From: an uncultured cyanobacterium
GTDB taxonomy: Bacteria; Cyanobacteriota; Cyanobacteriia; Cyanobacteriales; Chroococcidiopsidaceae
Reading direction: 5' to 3'
Length of the DNA: 22,235 nt
NCBI GenBank assembly: GCA_946221495.1
Contig: CAMIFA010000079.1
Span: forward strand, 1-22,235
In this document: positions 7,713 to 16,338 of the stretch, one piece after another
Layout: every line of letters begins with the position of its first letter
How positions within the stretch are numbered: position 1 is the first letter of the stretch
Made by a program: the position numbers and the translations under genes
The notes under the pieces: model-generated
What the model was told of the DNA's origin: nothing
Database searches by the model: none
Seen by the model: only the letters and a program-made list of their open reading frames with translations

Positions 7713-8327
7713 ACGTAATAGTTCCTCACACCAATTTTTTCAAATTTAATTATCAATGTTGATACTGAACTGAATTTATCCTACCCATGTCTTTTCATTT
7801 AGAGAATCTACTATTTAATGCCATTTATCAGCACCATCTTTTTAAGTTTTTGTCCACCCAACAAAGTTATGTTTTCATAAATTAGCGATATAACCTTAAT
7901 TATTCCTCTATCTATAGGAATGATTTTTTTGACTTAGTTTGTTATTCTCTATACAGAAATTTTTGAGGATTCTAATAAAAAATGGTTGTTTTTTAGCAAA
8001 GCAGTTTTAGTTTATCTACTGTATTCAATAACACACATTTACTTAATAACTCACCTAATGCTTCAGATAGAAGTGTAGGGAAGTAGAATCAGGTAATTTT
8101 AATAGCGGTATCAGTTTCAAAATCAAGGACTGCCCTGAAAGTATCTACAAAAGCTCAGATCAAATATTGTGGATTACTTGCGGGAAGCTTCAGTAACATA
8201 CCTGCTCAATTGAGTAGCTCAATAACTACATGAGTCCCGTTCTTGATATCTTTACGGCAACGGTTGTACCGACTTGCCGTCAATTAATAGTGCAGTTGAA
8301 TCAACTTTCAAATAGCTGAAATAAATT
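7713..8327. other. Long divergent intergenic region between the STAS and glycosyltransferase genes
   Basis: This is 615 bp of AT-rich sequence with no convincing coding frame. It should contain the promoters of both flanking genes. Visible elements: an inverted pair ATTCCT/AGGAAT at 7902-7921 followed by a run of seven T; a TTGACT at 7929 with a TATACA 15 nt later, a poor promoter candidate; the palindrome CTCAATTGAG at 8205-8214; a direct repeat GCTCAAT at 8204 and 8217; a nested hairpin at 8254-8280; and GTTGA-A-TCAAC at 8295-8305. The last 125 bases before the ATG at 8328 are therefore unusually structured. Confidence 0.45.
8254..8280 (+). promoter_or_regulatory. Nested hairpin in the leader of the glycosyltransferase operon
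   Basis: ACGGCAA (8254-8260) pairs with TTGCCGT (8274-8280). Directly inside, CGGT (8261-8264) pairs with ACCG (8268-8271) around a TGT loop, leaving a two-base bulge (8272-8273). It lies 47 bp before the ATG at 8328 and has no T-run, so an operator or RNA leader element is more likely than a terminator. Confidence 0.45.
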
Positions 8328-9632
8328 ATGACCCAACACAAAATTTCCCTAGAAAATGCTCTCAGCAAGGTTGTGTCATGGGAGCAGGAATCAGAACTAT
8401 TGCCAATAAAGGAATCTCAATCGGTATCACCTTACTTAGAATCATTATCCGCAGATTTAGAATTCCCTAAATCCTCCTCAGAAGTACCAGATTTAGTTTG
8501 CTTATCGCATTTACGTTGGAATTTCGTTTACCAAAGACCTCAACACTTACTTACTCGTTGCGCCAAACAACGGCGGGTCTTTTTTGTTGAGGAGCCAATG
8601 TTCGGTTCTGATGAAGAGGCAAAACTTGATGTTAGCAAGCATGAAAGTGGAGTTTGGGTTATTGTTCCTCACCTACCAGAAAATCTCAGTGAGTCTGCAA
8701 TCCAAACTATTCAACAACAGCTGATAGATGAACTATTTGCGGAAGCTCAAATTCAAAACTATATTTTTTGGTACTACACACCAATGGCTATGACGTTTAC
8801 CCGTCATTTAAAGCCCTTAGTTGTTGTATATGACTGCATGGATGAGCTATCACTGTTTGCAGGTGCGCCGCCTAGTCTAAGAAATTGTGAAGCGGAACTT
8901 TTTCAGCGTGCAGACTTAGTATTTACAGGGGGGCAAAGTCTTTACGAGAGTAAGCGCCATCAGCATTCAAACGTTTATGCATTTCCCAGTAGCATTGACA
9001 AAGCGCACTTTGCCCAAGCAAGAAGTTTTACAGCAGATCCAGCAGATCAAGCGGACATTCCGCATCCACGCCTGGGATTTTATGGAGTGATCGACGAACG
9101 CATGGATCTTGAGTTACTTGGTGGTATTGCTCAAGCACGACCAGATTGGCATTTAGTTATTATTGGTCCAGTTGTTAAAATAGATACCTCGGTGCTGCCA
9201 AGGTACAAGAACATTCATTACCTTGGAGGCAAAAAATATCAAGAGTTACCTGCGTATCTTGCCGGGTGGGACGTAGCGTTACTACCATTTGCCCGCAATC
9301 AATCAACGCGCTTCATTAGCCCGACCAAAACTCCAGAGTATCTTGCTGCGGGTAAGCCGGTTGTATCTACTTCAATTCGGGACGTAGTTAACCCTTACGG
9401 GCAGTCAGGTATGGTACAAATCGCCGATACCGTTGGAGATTTTATAACTGCTGCTGAGGCGGCAATAAATCAGCAGTCTAATTCATCTTGGTTGCAGAAA
9501 GTAGATGCATTCTTAGCGCAGAATTCTTGGGATAGCACTTGGGAAAGAATGATCCAACTAGTGGAGTCGGTGATTAGCCGCCACTCCACCGCAGCCTATA
9601 GTCCAGCCGTGAAGCAGCAAGCTACACGCTAA
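8328..9632 (+). CDS. GT-B fold glycosyltransferase (GT4-like)
   Basis: This probably transfers a sugar from a nucleotide donor in the cytoplasm during glycan assembly; acceptor and donor are unknown. After a 54-residue N-terminal lead without clear features, residues about 55-90 (LVCLSHLRWNFVYQRPQHLL, then RRVFFVEEP) form the first Rossmann strand and acceptor loop of this subgroup. The C-terminal half contains the donor-site region SPTKTPEYLAAGKPVVST (about 329-346), where the PxKxxEYLAxGxPVV pattern is characteristic of GT4-like enzymes. There are no membrane segments. It is 45 bp upstream of glf in the same direction, so co-transcription and use of a galactofuranose donor are plausible, but that is inference. 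No strong Shine-Dalgarno precedes the ATG. Confidence 0.85.
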   Translation: MTQHKISLENALSKVVSWEQESELLPIKESQSVSPYLESLSADLEFPKSSSEVPDLVCLSHLRWNFVYQRPQHLLTRCAKQRRVFFVEEPMFGSDEEAKLDVSKHESGVWVIVPHLPENLSESAIQTIQQQLIDELFAEAQIQNYIFWYYTPMAMTFTRHLKPLVVVYDCMDELSLFAGAPPSLRNCEAELFQRADLVFTGGQSLYESKRHQHSNVYAFPSSIDKAHFAQARSFTADPADQADIPHPRLGFYGVIDERMDLELLGGIAQARPDWHLVIIGPVVKIDTSVLPRYKNIHYLGGKKYQELPAYLAGWDVALLPFARNQSTRFISPTKTPEYLAAGKPVVSTSIRDVVNPYGQSGMVQIADTVGDFITAAEAAINQQSNSSWLQKVDAFLAQNSWDSTWERMIQLVESVISRHSTAAYSPAVKQQATR

Positions 9633-9677
9633 CAAGAGATTTCGTTAACAATCATTATTCAGAGGCAGAATACTTAA

Positions 9678-10889
9678 ATGTTCGATTACTTAATTGTCGG
9701 TGCGGGGTTTGCTGGTAGTGTGATCGCGGAAAGGCTGGCAAGCCAGGCGGGAAAAAAAGTTTTAATTATTGACACGCGATCGCATATTGGCGGTAATGCC
9801 TACGATCACTACAACGAAGCAGGTATATTGGTACACAAGTACGGTCCCCACATATTTCATACCAATTCCCGTGATGTGTTTGAATACCTATCACACTTTA
9901 CTGATTGGCGCTCCTACGAACACCGCGTACTTGCAAGTGTAGACGGTCAACTTGTTCCTATCCCCATAAACCTAAATACAGTTAACAAACTTTACGGACT
10001 AAACTTAACTTCATTTCAACTAGAAGAATTTTTTGCATCGGTAGCTGAACCCAAAGACTACATTCGCACTTCCGAAGATGTAGTTGTTAGTAAAGTAGGC
10101 AGGGAATTATACGAAAAGTTCTTTAGGAACTACACCCGCAAGCAATGGGGTATTGACCCTTCCGAGCTTGACAAATCAGTGACTGCAAGAGTTCCGACGC
10201 GCACAAACCGCGACGATCGCTACTTCACAGATACTTATCAGGCGATGCCTCTGCACGGCTATACTCGGATGTTCGAGAAAATGCTGTCTCATCCGAACAT
10301 CAAGATTATGCTTAACACCGATTATCGGGAGATATTGGATGTCATTCCCTACCGCGAGATGATCTACACAGGTCCAGTTGATCAATTCTTTGATTATCGC
10401 TACGGGAAACTACCTTACCGCTCATTAGAATTCAAGCACGAGACGATTAATACGCCCCTACTTCAACCTGTTGCAGTAGTAAACTATCCTAACGAGCATT
10501 TATACACGCGCGTTACTGAGTTTAAGTATTTAACTGGACAAGAACACGATAAAACTAGCATTGTCTACGAGTATCCGCGTGCCGAGGGAGATCCTTACTA
10601 CCCCGTACCCCGCCCAGAGAACGCTGAACTTTATAAGCAGTACAAGGCGCTGGCGGATGCAACTCCGGGCGTACATTTTGTCGGGCGGTTAGCAACTTAC
10701 AAGTATTACAACATGGATCAAGTTGTCGCTCAGGCACTGACAATTTACAAACAAATCACCAGCAAACCCTCTATAGAACTGGTAACTATGAGCGGAGCTG
10801 CACAAAACGTAGGTACTTCTCAAAGTATCAATAAGCCTACCGGAGAACCAGTAGCAACAAACGGGAACGGGAAAGCTCTTAGCAAATAA
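9678..10889 (+). CDS. glf: UDP-galactopyranose mutase
   Basis: This flavoenzyme interconverts UDP-galactopyranose and UDP-galactofuranose, the donor for Galf-containing polysaccharides. The FAD-binding motif GAGFAG is at residues 8-13, followed by HIGGNAYDHYN (36-46), KYGPHIFHTN (54-63) and VPIPINLNT (93-101), all hallmarks of bacterial UGM. Further conserved segments are RKQWGIDPSEL, the arginine-containing RVPTRTNRDDRYF, and near the end GRLATYKYYNMD. The catalytic core ends at about residue 365. It is followed by a tail of some 39 residues rich in S, T, N and G that most UGMs lack. It lies between a glycosyltransferase and the GH1/RmlD fusion, in line with Galf glycan synthesis. Confidence 0.95.
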   Translation: MFDYLIVGAGFAGSVIAERLASQAGKKVLIIDTRSHIGGNAYDHYNEAGILVHKYGPHIFHTNSRDVFEYLSHFTDWRSYEHRVLASVDGQLVPIPINLNTVNKLYGLNLTSFQLEEFFASVAEPKDYIRTSEDVVVSKVGRELYEKFFRNYTRKQWGIDPSELDKSVTARVPTRTNRDDRYFTDTYQAMPLHGYTRMFEKMLSHPNIKIMLNTDYREILDVIPYREMIYTGPVDQFFDYRYGKLPYRSLEFKHETINTPLLQPVAVVNYPNEHLYTRVTEFKYLTGQEHDKTSIVYEYPRAEGDPYYPVPRPENAELYKQYKALADATPGVHFVGRLATYKYYNMDQVVAQALTIYKQITSKPSIELVTMSGAAQNVGTSQSINKPTGEPVATNGNGKALSK

Positions 10890-10954
10890 CATCCTGATGG
10901 GGATTTTAGACCACTGCTAAAAGCTAGTTGTTATCAGTAATTATGAAGTGAGAA

Positions 10955-13237
10955 ATGAAAGAAGAAGTGAATTCTGAGTTAATTCAAAATTCCACTACAA
11001 AGCTCAGCGTGGAAGTAACAATGCAAGCTGCATTAGAGTTGTGGGGTGGAGTGGAGTGTACAGTTAACCGTGTGGGAGATGTGTACTTTGACCAGCTAGA
11101 GCGCAACGGTCATGCGACGCGCTTGGATGACCTGGATTTATTCGCTGAACTCGGCATCAAGGCAATTCGCTATCCGATCCTTTGGGAACGCATTGCACCC
11201 AACGGTTTAGAGCAAGCTGATTGGTCATGGGCAGATCAGCGTCTGAGTCGTCTGCAAGAACTTGGTATCTGTCCGATTGTTGGTTTAGTTCATCACGGTA
11301 GCGGTCCCCCCCACACTAGTCTTGTCGATCCAGCTTTTGCTGAAGGTCTTGCCCAGTTTGCCCAAGCTGTTGCTACTCGCTATCCCTGGGTAGAAAGTTA
11401 CACGCCTGTTAATGAGCCACTAACGACTGCACGTTTTAGTGGGCTGTACGGTCACTGGTATCCTCATGGTCGTGATGATTTGACTTTCATGCGGGCGCTG
11501 GTGACTCAATGCCGAGCGATCGCCCTCTCAATGGCGGCAATCCGGAAGGTAAACCCGAAAGCGCAACTTGTGCAAACTGAGGATCTGGGTAAGACTTTCA
11601 GCTCGCCGCTTTTGGCGTACCAAACAGATCTGGAGAACGAGCGGCGCTGGTTGAGCTTTGATCTACTGTGTGGTCGCGTCAATTCTGACCACCCCTTGTG
11701 GAACTACCTGCTGGCATCCGGTATTAGTGAAAACCAATTTGAGTTTTTTCTTGATCATCCTTGCCCACCGGACATTATGGGGATTAACCACTATGTCACG
11801 AGCGATCGCTTCCTAGACGAGCGCTTAGAATACTACCCCTCCTGGTCATACGGAGGCAATGGGAGGCACAAGTATGCGGACGTAGAGGCAGTACGTGCTT
11901 ATGCTGAAGGTCTAGCTGAACCACAAGCTTTGCTTAAAGAAGCATGGGAACGTTACCAATTGCCGCTAGCGATCACCGAGGCACACATCGGCTCTAGCCG
12001 CGAGGAGCAACTGCGCTGGCTAAAGGAGAAGTGGGAGGGAGCGCAGAATTTACGAGATGAGGGCGTGGATATCCGCGCCCTAACTGTCTGGTCTCTGCTG
12101 GGTGCGTACGACTGGCATACCTTGGTGACTTCATTTCAAGGTCACTACGAGCCAGGTGTGTTCGACGTACGTCCTGTCGTTACCAGTAAGGCTGCGGCAT
12201 CGCTGCGTCCGCGCCCTACGGCGCTTGCTCGGATGGTACATGATTTAGGACGTGGGGAGATACTAGATCACCCGATCCTCGATGTTCCAGGATGGTGGCG
12301 GAGACCGGAACGGCTGACCTATGGACCAGTACCTTTTTCTCCGGATACAAGCAACTCAATGGTGCAAGGACTTGAGGGGAGGCTAACTGTGCGTCCGCTT
12401 GTCATTACTGGGGCAACGGGAACACTTGGAAATGCTTTCGCGCGGCTGTGCGAATTCCGGGGTATTCCGTACCGCCTCTTATGCCGGAAGGAAATGGATA
12501 TTACTGATCCGCTATCGGTTGATGCAGCGCTTAGTGAACTTAACCCGTGGGCGGTTGTTAATACTGCTGGGTACGTTCGCGTAGATGATGCGGAGCGCGA
12601 ACCGGATGCTTGTCGTCGTGTGAATGCAGATGGAGCAGCAATATTAGCCCAGAGTTGCCAGAGGCAAGGAGTAGCACTGCTGACTTTCTCATCGGATCTG
12701 GTATTCGATGGTGCTTCACTATCACCATATATAGAAAGCGATACTGTCGCGCCCTTGAACGTATATGGCAAAAGTAAAGCTGAGGCAGAAGTGAGGGTAT
12801 TACAAGCTTGTCCCTCATCACTTGTAATCCGCACTAGTGCTTTTTTTGGTCCTTGGGACGAGTATAACTTCCTGACGGTGGCATTACGCACGTTAGCTGC
12901 GGGACATACTTTCGTTGCTGCACAGGATGGAATTGTGTCGCCCACTTATGTGCCGGATCTGGTGCATACTTGTCTTGATTTGTTAATTGATGGTGAGTGC
13001 GGTTTGTGGCATCTTGCCAACCCAGGGGCGATCGCTTGGGCTGACTTAGCGCAGTTTGCCGCCAAACAAGCTGACCTCGATCCAACACGCATTCATTCTG
13101 TTTCCACCCAAGCTCTTGGCTTAGTAGCACCACGCCCTACTTATAGTGTCCTTAGCAGTGAACGTGGCGTACTCCTACCGCCACTTGAAAACGCTATATC
13201 CCGTTACTTTCAAGAGCGTGAGGTTGAGATTAACTGA
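10955..13237 (+). CDS. GH1-like glycosidase fused to an RmlD-like sugar-nucleotide reductase
   Basis: The 760-residue protein has two enzyme domains. Residues about 25-440 are a GH1 TIM barrel. The acid/base motif is YTPVNEPL (E154) and the nucleophile motif is LAITEAH (E342), so both catalytic glutamates remain. Residues about 478-755 are an extended SDR of the RmlD/dTDP-4-dehydrorhamnose reductase type. It has the nucleotide loop GATGTLG (486-492), FSSDLVFDG (578-586), and YGKSK with Y604 and K608. No signal peptide is seen. I recall similar fusions annotated as family 1 glycosylhydrolase/sugar nucleotide-binding protein in other bacteria, without a known function. Possible roles are trimming a glycan intermediate or making a reduced deoxysugar donor. 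No rmlA/B/C lies nearby. It follows glf by 65 bp and ends at an intrinsic terminator. Confidence 0.9.
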   Translation: MKEEVNSELIQNSTTKLSVEVTMQAALELWGGVECTVNRVGDVYFDQLERNGHATRLDDLDLFAELGIKAIRYPILWERIAPNGLEQADWSWADQRLSRLQELGICPIVGLVHHGSGPPHTSLVDPAFAEGLAQFAQAVATRYPWVESYTPVNEPLTTARFSGLYGHWYPHGRDDLTFMRALVTQCRAIALSMAAIRKVNPKAQLVQTEDLGKTFSSPLLAYQTDLENERRWLSFDLLCGRVNSDHPLWNYLLASGISENQFEFFLDHPCPPDIMGINHYVTSDRFLDERLEYYPSWSYGGNGRHKYADVEAVRAYAEGLAEPQALLKEAWERYQLPLAITEAHIGSSREEQLRWLKEKWEGAQNLRDEGVDIRALTVWSLLGAYDWHTLVTSFQGHYEPGVFDVRPVVTSKAAASLRPRPTALARMVHDLGRGEILDHPILDVPGWWRRPERLTYGPVPFSPDTSNSMVQGLEGRLTVRPLVITGATGTLGNAFARLCEFRGIPYRLLCRKEMDITDPLSVDAALSELNPWAVVNTAGYVRVDDAEREPDACRRVNADGAAILAQSCQRQGVALLTFSSDLVFDGASLSPYIESDTVAPLNVYGKSKAEAEVRVLQACPSSLVIRTSAFFGPWDEYNFLTVALRTLAAGHTFVAAQDGIVSPTYVPDLVHTCLDLLIDGECGLWHLANPGAIAWADLAQFAAKQADLDPTRIHSVSTQALGLVAPRPTYSVLSSERGVLLPPLENAISRYFQEREVEIN

Positions 13238-13276
13238 GTACGCCAACAATTAATCCAACACTATAAATTTAACTGT

Positions 13277-13304
13277 GGGGTAGGTAAGACACCTGCCCCT
13301 TTTT
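13277..13304 (+). terminator. Intrinsic terminator of the glycosyltransferase-glf-GH1/RmlD unit
   Basis: GGGGTAGGT (13277-13285) pairs with ACCTGCCCC (13291-13299) over 9 bp, including one G-U pair, around the loop AAGAC. Five T follow directly (13300-13304). This is a classic rho-independent terminator 40 bp after the stop codon. Confidence 0.85.
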
Positions 13305-13410
13305 AGATTTATTTTTTCTAGCTACCAAAGGCGGGAGTAGAGTACAGTAATATGACTTTCCCTCCCCCGACTTCAGCATTTGCTTGTCTTATGTCTACTA
13401 GCAATTAGAT

Positions 13411-13773
13411 TTATTCTTGACCAATAACCTTCTTAACAGCTTTTTGCACTTGTTCTCCTAAACTCGGCTCAGGATTTTCTTCTTTAGAAGCTTTGACGCT
13501 ATCTAGCTTATGCTTGTCACTAGGGTCAAAAGCCTTATCTGCGTTTGGTGATTTTTCTTGCCTCTCTTCTTCTAAAATGCCTGTACCTATCCTAGTTGTG
13601 TAGGCACGCTCAACCTTCTCCTCGGCTGACAACTTGTCCATTGCGCGGGTCACGGCATAACTTGGTTGTTGAGCAAAAACAAACAGGCTTGATAGGGCGA
13701 TTAAAGTCATCAAACTTAGAACAAAAATTTTTTGACGTAATACTTGCCCTAAGCTTAATAAAATTCGCTGCAT
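13411..13773 (-). CDS. Small exported protein of unknown function
   Basis: I chose the ATG at 13773 because AGGAGAG lies 8 nt upstream; the longer frame from 13824 has no Shine-Dalgarno. The 120-residue product has a positively charged start and a hydrophobic stretch (KIFVLSLMTLIALSSLFVFA, about 15-34). A likely signal peptidase site follows PSYA at residue 40, so the mature protein is probably periplasmic or lumenal. The remaining 80 residues are charged and likely helical: LSAEEKVERAY, then GTGILEEERQEKSPNAD, and a lysine-rich end. The EEKxxRAY...TGxxEExRQ pattern resembles small conserved cyanobacterial proteins, but I cannot attach a function. Confidence 0.7.
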   Translation of the reverse strand: MQRILLSLGQVLRQKIFVLSLMTLIALSSLFVFAQQPSYAVTRAMDKLSAEEKVERAYTTRIGTGILEEERQEKSPNADKAFDPSDKHKLDSVKASKEENPEPSLGEQVQKAVKKVIGQE

Positions 13774-13913
13774 AGATTGATCTCTCCTAATTGCTTTTGT
13801 AATAGTTTGTAATGCGCTAAACATAAATTACTAACGCGATCTACAAGTACGAAACGCATCCTACGTTTACGGCTACATCTGTGCCTTCTGCCGCAGGGTA
13901 CATTAATATGTAA

Positions 13914-15014
13914 CTACAGCCAATGTTGATGAATCTTAATTCCCCGATTCTGCATTATCTGGGTAAATAAATTGGTAGGTAGTGCCTGCTCTACTGCCCA
14001 AACACCAGGTTTTTTGAAGTTTCCTGCTAGTAATAATTGAGCAATGCTACCAGTGCCAATCCCAGTAGCGATCGCCGTATTTTCATGTACTAAAGTTGCA
14101 CAACAACTAGCCAATTGACCGTCTTTACGTCCACTAACTTCAGAGCGAATCGCCACACCGATACCACTAAAGTCATTCGTGAAATTAGTCATTTTATGGC
14201 TAACCTGTGCCAAAAACTCTATAGTGGAGCGATTTTGCATTACTAGTTTAGGAAACCAATGGGCAGCAATCCAAGTAAGGTAATTGTAGAAATCAGGACG
14301 AGAGCCAAATTTAGTAATTACGGTTTTGACTGGGAAAGAGTCGGGTAAAGTAAAAGCTTCTGGCATATCAAACCAATAAACGTGCGCTTCACCATACGGG
14401 GGTGGAAACTGTACTGTTTCGCGATCGCTGTACGGTTTGACTTCTTGCCATTTACCATCAATCCAAGCTTTAAAATCATTTTGCAGCCCTAAAAACGTGG
14501 TTCGCATCACTGTCACGCCAGCACCACCAGAACCTGATACTAGATAACTAAGATGAATGCGTTCTGCCTTGTCTAGCTGTTCAACACACTGCCGCACCAT
14601 ACTATTAGAAATACCTGGAAAAATGCCTGTGTTAACAATTGCTGTAACTCCAGCTGCTTGAGCTGCGGATTTATATGCTAGAGCTTTAAGGGTAAAAGAT
14701 GGATGATCTGACACATCAAGATAGTTGACACTATGCTGAATGCAGAGGTTGAGAACATTGGCATCTCGGTAATGGAAGGGACCAGCACAATCAATTACCA
14801 GGTTAGATTTGGCGATCGCATTTCTTAATTTTTCCTGATCAGCCAAATCCAAAGCTAAAAACTGTACTTGCGCTCCCAGGCGATCGCTAACTGCAACACC
14901 AGCTGCTGTTCTACTAGTAATCGTAATCTGCGCCTGCGTATAGTTGGCAATATCTTGAGCAACAGAACTGCCAATTCGTCCGCAACCCCCAAGAATTAAA
15001 ACCTGGTCTGTCAT
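13914..15014 (-). CDS. Saccharopine dehydrogenase-like NAD(P)-binding protein
   Basis: The 366-residue protein begins with a Rossmann fold: VLILGGCGRIGSSVA with the GxGxxG loop at G10-G15, an acidic turn and then LVIDCAGPFHYRDANVL. The middle shows YLDVSDHPSF and IFPGISNSMV, typical of saccharopine dehydrogenase-family proteins. Family members act as oxidoreductases on varied substrates, so the reaction cannot be named. No membrane segment or signal is evident. It follows the aldo/keto reductase in the same direction after a 207-bp gap that contains repeat-like sequence, so co-transcription is uncertain. Confidence 0.85.
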   Translation of the reverse strand: MTDQVLILGGCGRIGSSVAQDIANYTQAQITITSRTAAGVAVSDRLGAQVQFLALDLADQEKLRNAIAKSNLVIDCAGPFHYRDANVLNLCIQHSVNYLDVSDHPSFTLKALAYKSAAQAAGVTAIVNTGIFPGISNSMVRQCVEQLDKAERIHLSYLVSGSGGAGVTVMRTTFLGLQNDFKAWIDGKWQEVKPYSDRETVQFPPPYGEAHVYWFDMPEAFTLPDSFPVKTVITKFGSRPDFYNYLTWIAAHWFPKLVMQNRSTIEFLAQVSHKMTNFTNDFSGIGVAIRSEVSGRKDGQLASCCATLVHENTAIATGIGTGSIAQLLLAGNFKKPGVWAVEQALPTNLFTQIMQNRGIKIHQHWL

Positions 15015-15099
15015 ACATTCAGAATTGGTAACACTACTTATAATCAGCAGTTTAATTTCGTTTTTGTCTTCAGTAGCAAGGATGAGCTAAAAAATACTT

Positions 15100-15206
15100 G
15101 GAGACAGAAACCTCCCTAGACGCGGAGCGGCTTGTCCCCGACATCAAAACTTTGAAAGAGAGGAGACAGAATATATTTAATTCCCCAGTTTCCCCAGCTC
15201 CCCTGC
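15100..15206. repeat. Repeat-like intergenic sequence
   Basis: GGAGACAGAA occurs at 15100-15109 and again at 15162-15171, bracketing a GC-rich patch (GACGCGGAGCGG near 15119). A pyrimidine-rich stretch follows at 15181-15206, with CCCCAG repeated and CTCCCCTGCTAG. Such CCCCAG/CTCCCC stretches are common between genes in repeat-rich cyanobacteria. The lineage of the repeat cannot be fixed from one window. Confidence 0.35.
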
Positions 15207-15221
15207 TAGATGCGTAACAGC

Positions 15222-16256
15222 TTAACTACGATGATTGTCTATGGTGTTGAACGTTCCACCGTACAGACGATCGCGGATCGTGTCGTTGCTTAAGAAGTCA
15301 TGGGGGAAACCTAGCTCGATCTGACTAACTTCATTAAGCCGTTGCAGATGCTCAGGTGTTAGCGTTACATCAAGACAGGCAAGGTTATCTTGAAACTGGG
15401 ATAGTTTACGCGCACCGATGATCGGAATTGTGACTCCTTTTTGGGTTAGTAGCCAAGCTAGAGCGACTTGGGAAGGGGAATGCCCAATTTCTGCGGCAAC
15501 AAGACTTACAACATCAGCGATCGCTAAATTCTTTTCGGAAATTTGTTCTAGTCGCCTCTGCTCATTATCACTCTGCTGCTTGTTGTATTTACCTGTGAGG
15601 ACACCGCCACCCAAAGGACTCCAGGGAGTTACGGCAAGATCAAAGGCTCTTGCCATTGGTAGCAAATCGCGTTCTGGTGTGCGCTGAATCAAACTATACT
15701 CAACTTGCAACGCCACAAAAGGTGTCCAACCGTAAGCCTGTGCTAGGGTATTCGCCTGAGAGACAATCCAAGCGGGTGTGTCAGAAATACCGATGTAGAG
15801 TACCTTTCCGGCGCGTACCAGATCATCGAGCGATCGCATTACTTCTTCAATCGGTGTCATAAAGTCCCAAGCGTGGAGCCAGAATAAGTCAATGTAATCG
15901 GTATTGAGTCGTTTCAAACTTCCTTCTAGTGACTGCATCATGTTTTTGCGATGATTGCCACTGCCATTAGGGTTGCCTGAGTTATTGTTCATCTGCAAGG
16001 GAAATGAGTATTTAGTTGCAATGACAAAGCGTTCTCGATCAGAGGCGATCAACTCACCGACAATTTTCTCGCTTGTGCCATCGGTGTAGCCGTTGGCTGT
16101 GTCAATGAAGTTACCTCCTGCTTCTCCAAAGGCATCAAATATTTGACGGCTTTCGTCAATGGAAGCACCCCAACCCCAATCTTCACCGAATGTCATAGTA
16201 CCCAAACAGAGTTCAGAAACCCTTAGTCCACTTTTACCTAAAAGTTTGTAGCGCAT
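15222..16256 (-). CDS. Aldo/keto reductase
   Basis: An NADPH-dependent (beta/alpha)8 oxidoreductase of the AKR superfamily. With the start at ATG 16256 (344 residues), the tetrad is D52 and Y57 in FIDTANGYTDG, K82 in VIATKYSF and H128 in YIDLFWLHAWD. The C-terminal cofactor region IPIIGARKLSQFQDNL is present. The frame also opens two codons earlier at a TTG. AGGAG fits both (5 nt from TTG, 11 nt from ATG), but the ATG gives the usual AKR beginning MRYKLLGKSGLRVSELCLG. It is 76 bp after the SDR gene and probably shares its transcript. The natural substrate is unknown. Confidence 0.92.
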   Translation of the reverse strand: MRYKLLGKSGLRVSELCLGTMTFGEDWGWGASIDESRQIFDAFGEAGGNFIDTANGYTDGTSEKIVGELIASDRERFVIATKYSFPLQMNNNSGNPNGSGNHRKNMMQSLEGSLKRLNTDYIDLFWLHAWDFMTPIEEVMRSLDDLVRAGKVLYIGISDTPAWIVSQANTLAQAYGWTPFVALQVEYSLIQRTPERDLLPMARAFDLAVTPWSPLGGGVLTGKYNKQQSDNEQRRLEQISEKNLAIADVVSLVAAEIGHSPSQVALAWLLTQKGVTIPIIGARKLSQFQDNLACLDVTLTPEHLQRLNEVSQIELGFPHDFLSNDTIRDRLYGGTFNTIDNHRS

Positions 16257-16338
16257 AGTCAATTATTCTCCTGTTGTTGTAGTGTCACTATTAGCGTGAT
16301 ATGGCTATTTAGATAGCGTTATATAATCACTGAATTAC

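Noticed and set aside
7902..7930. Hairpin ATTCCT/AGGAAT with T-run as a terminator
   Set aside because: The stem is short and AT-rich and no plus-strand gene lies upstream for it to terminate.
12319..12945. 208-residue open frame on the minus strand
   Set aside because: It lies fully opposite the RmlD-like domain, whose motifs are clear, and its Ser/Ala/Arg-rich product shows no domain.
13774..13824. Longer start for the small exported protein
   Set aside because: No ribosome binding site precedes ATG 13824, while AGGAGAG precedes ATG 13773 and yields a proper signal peptide.
16260..16262. TTG start of the aldo/keto reductase
   Set aside because: The ATG two codons later gives the standard family N-terminus; the difference is only two residues.
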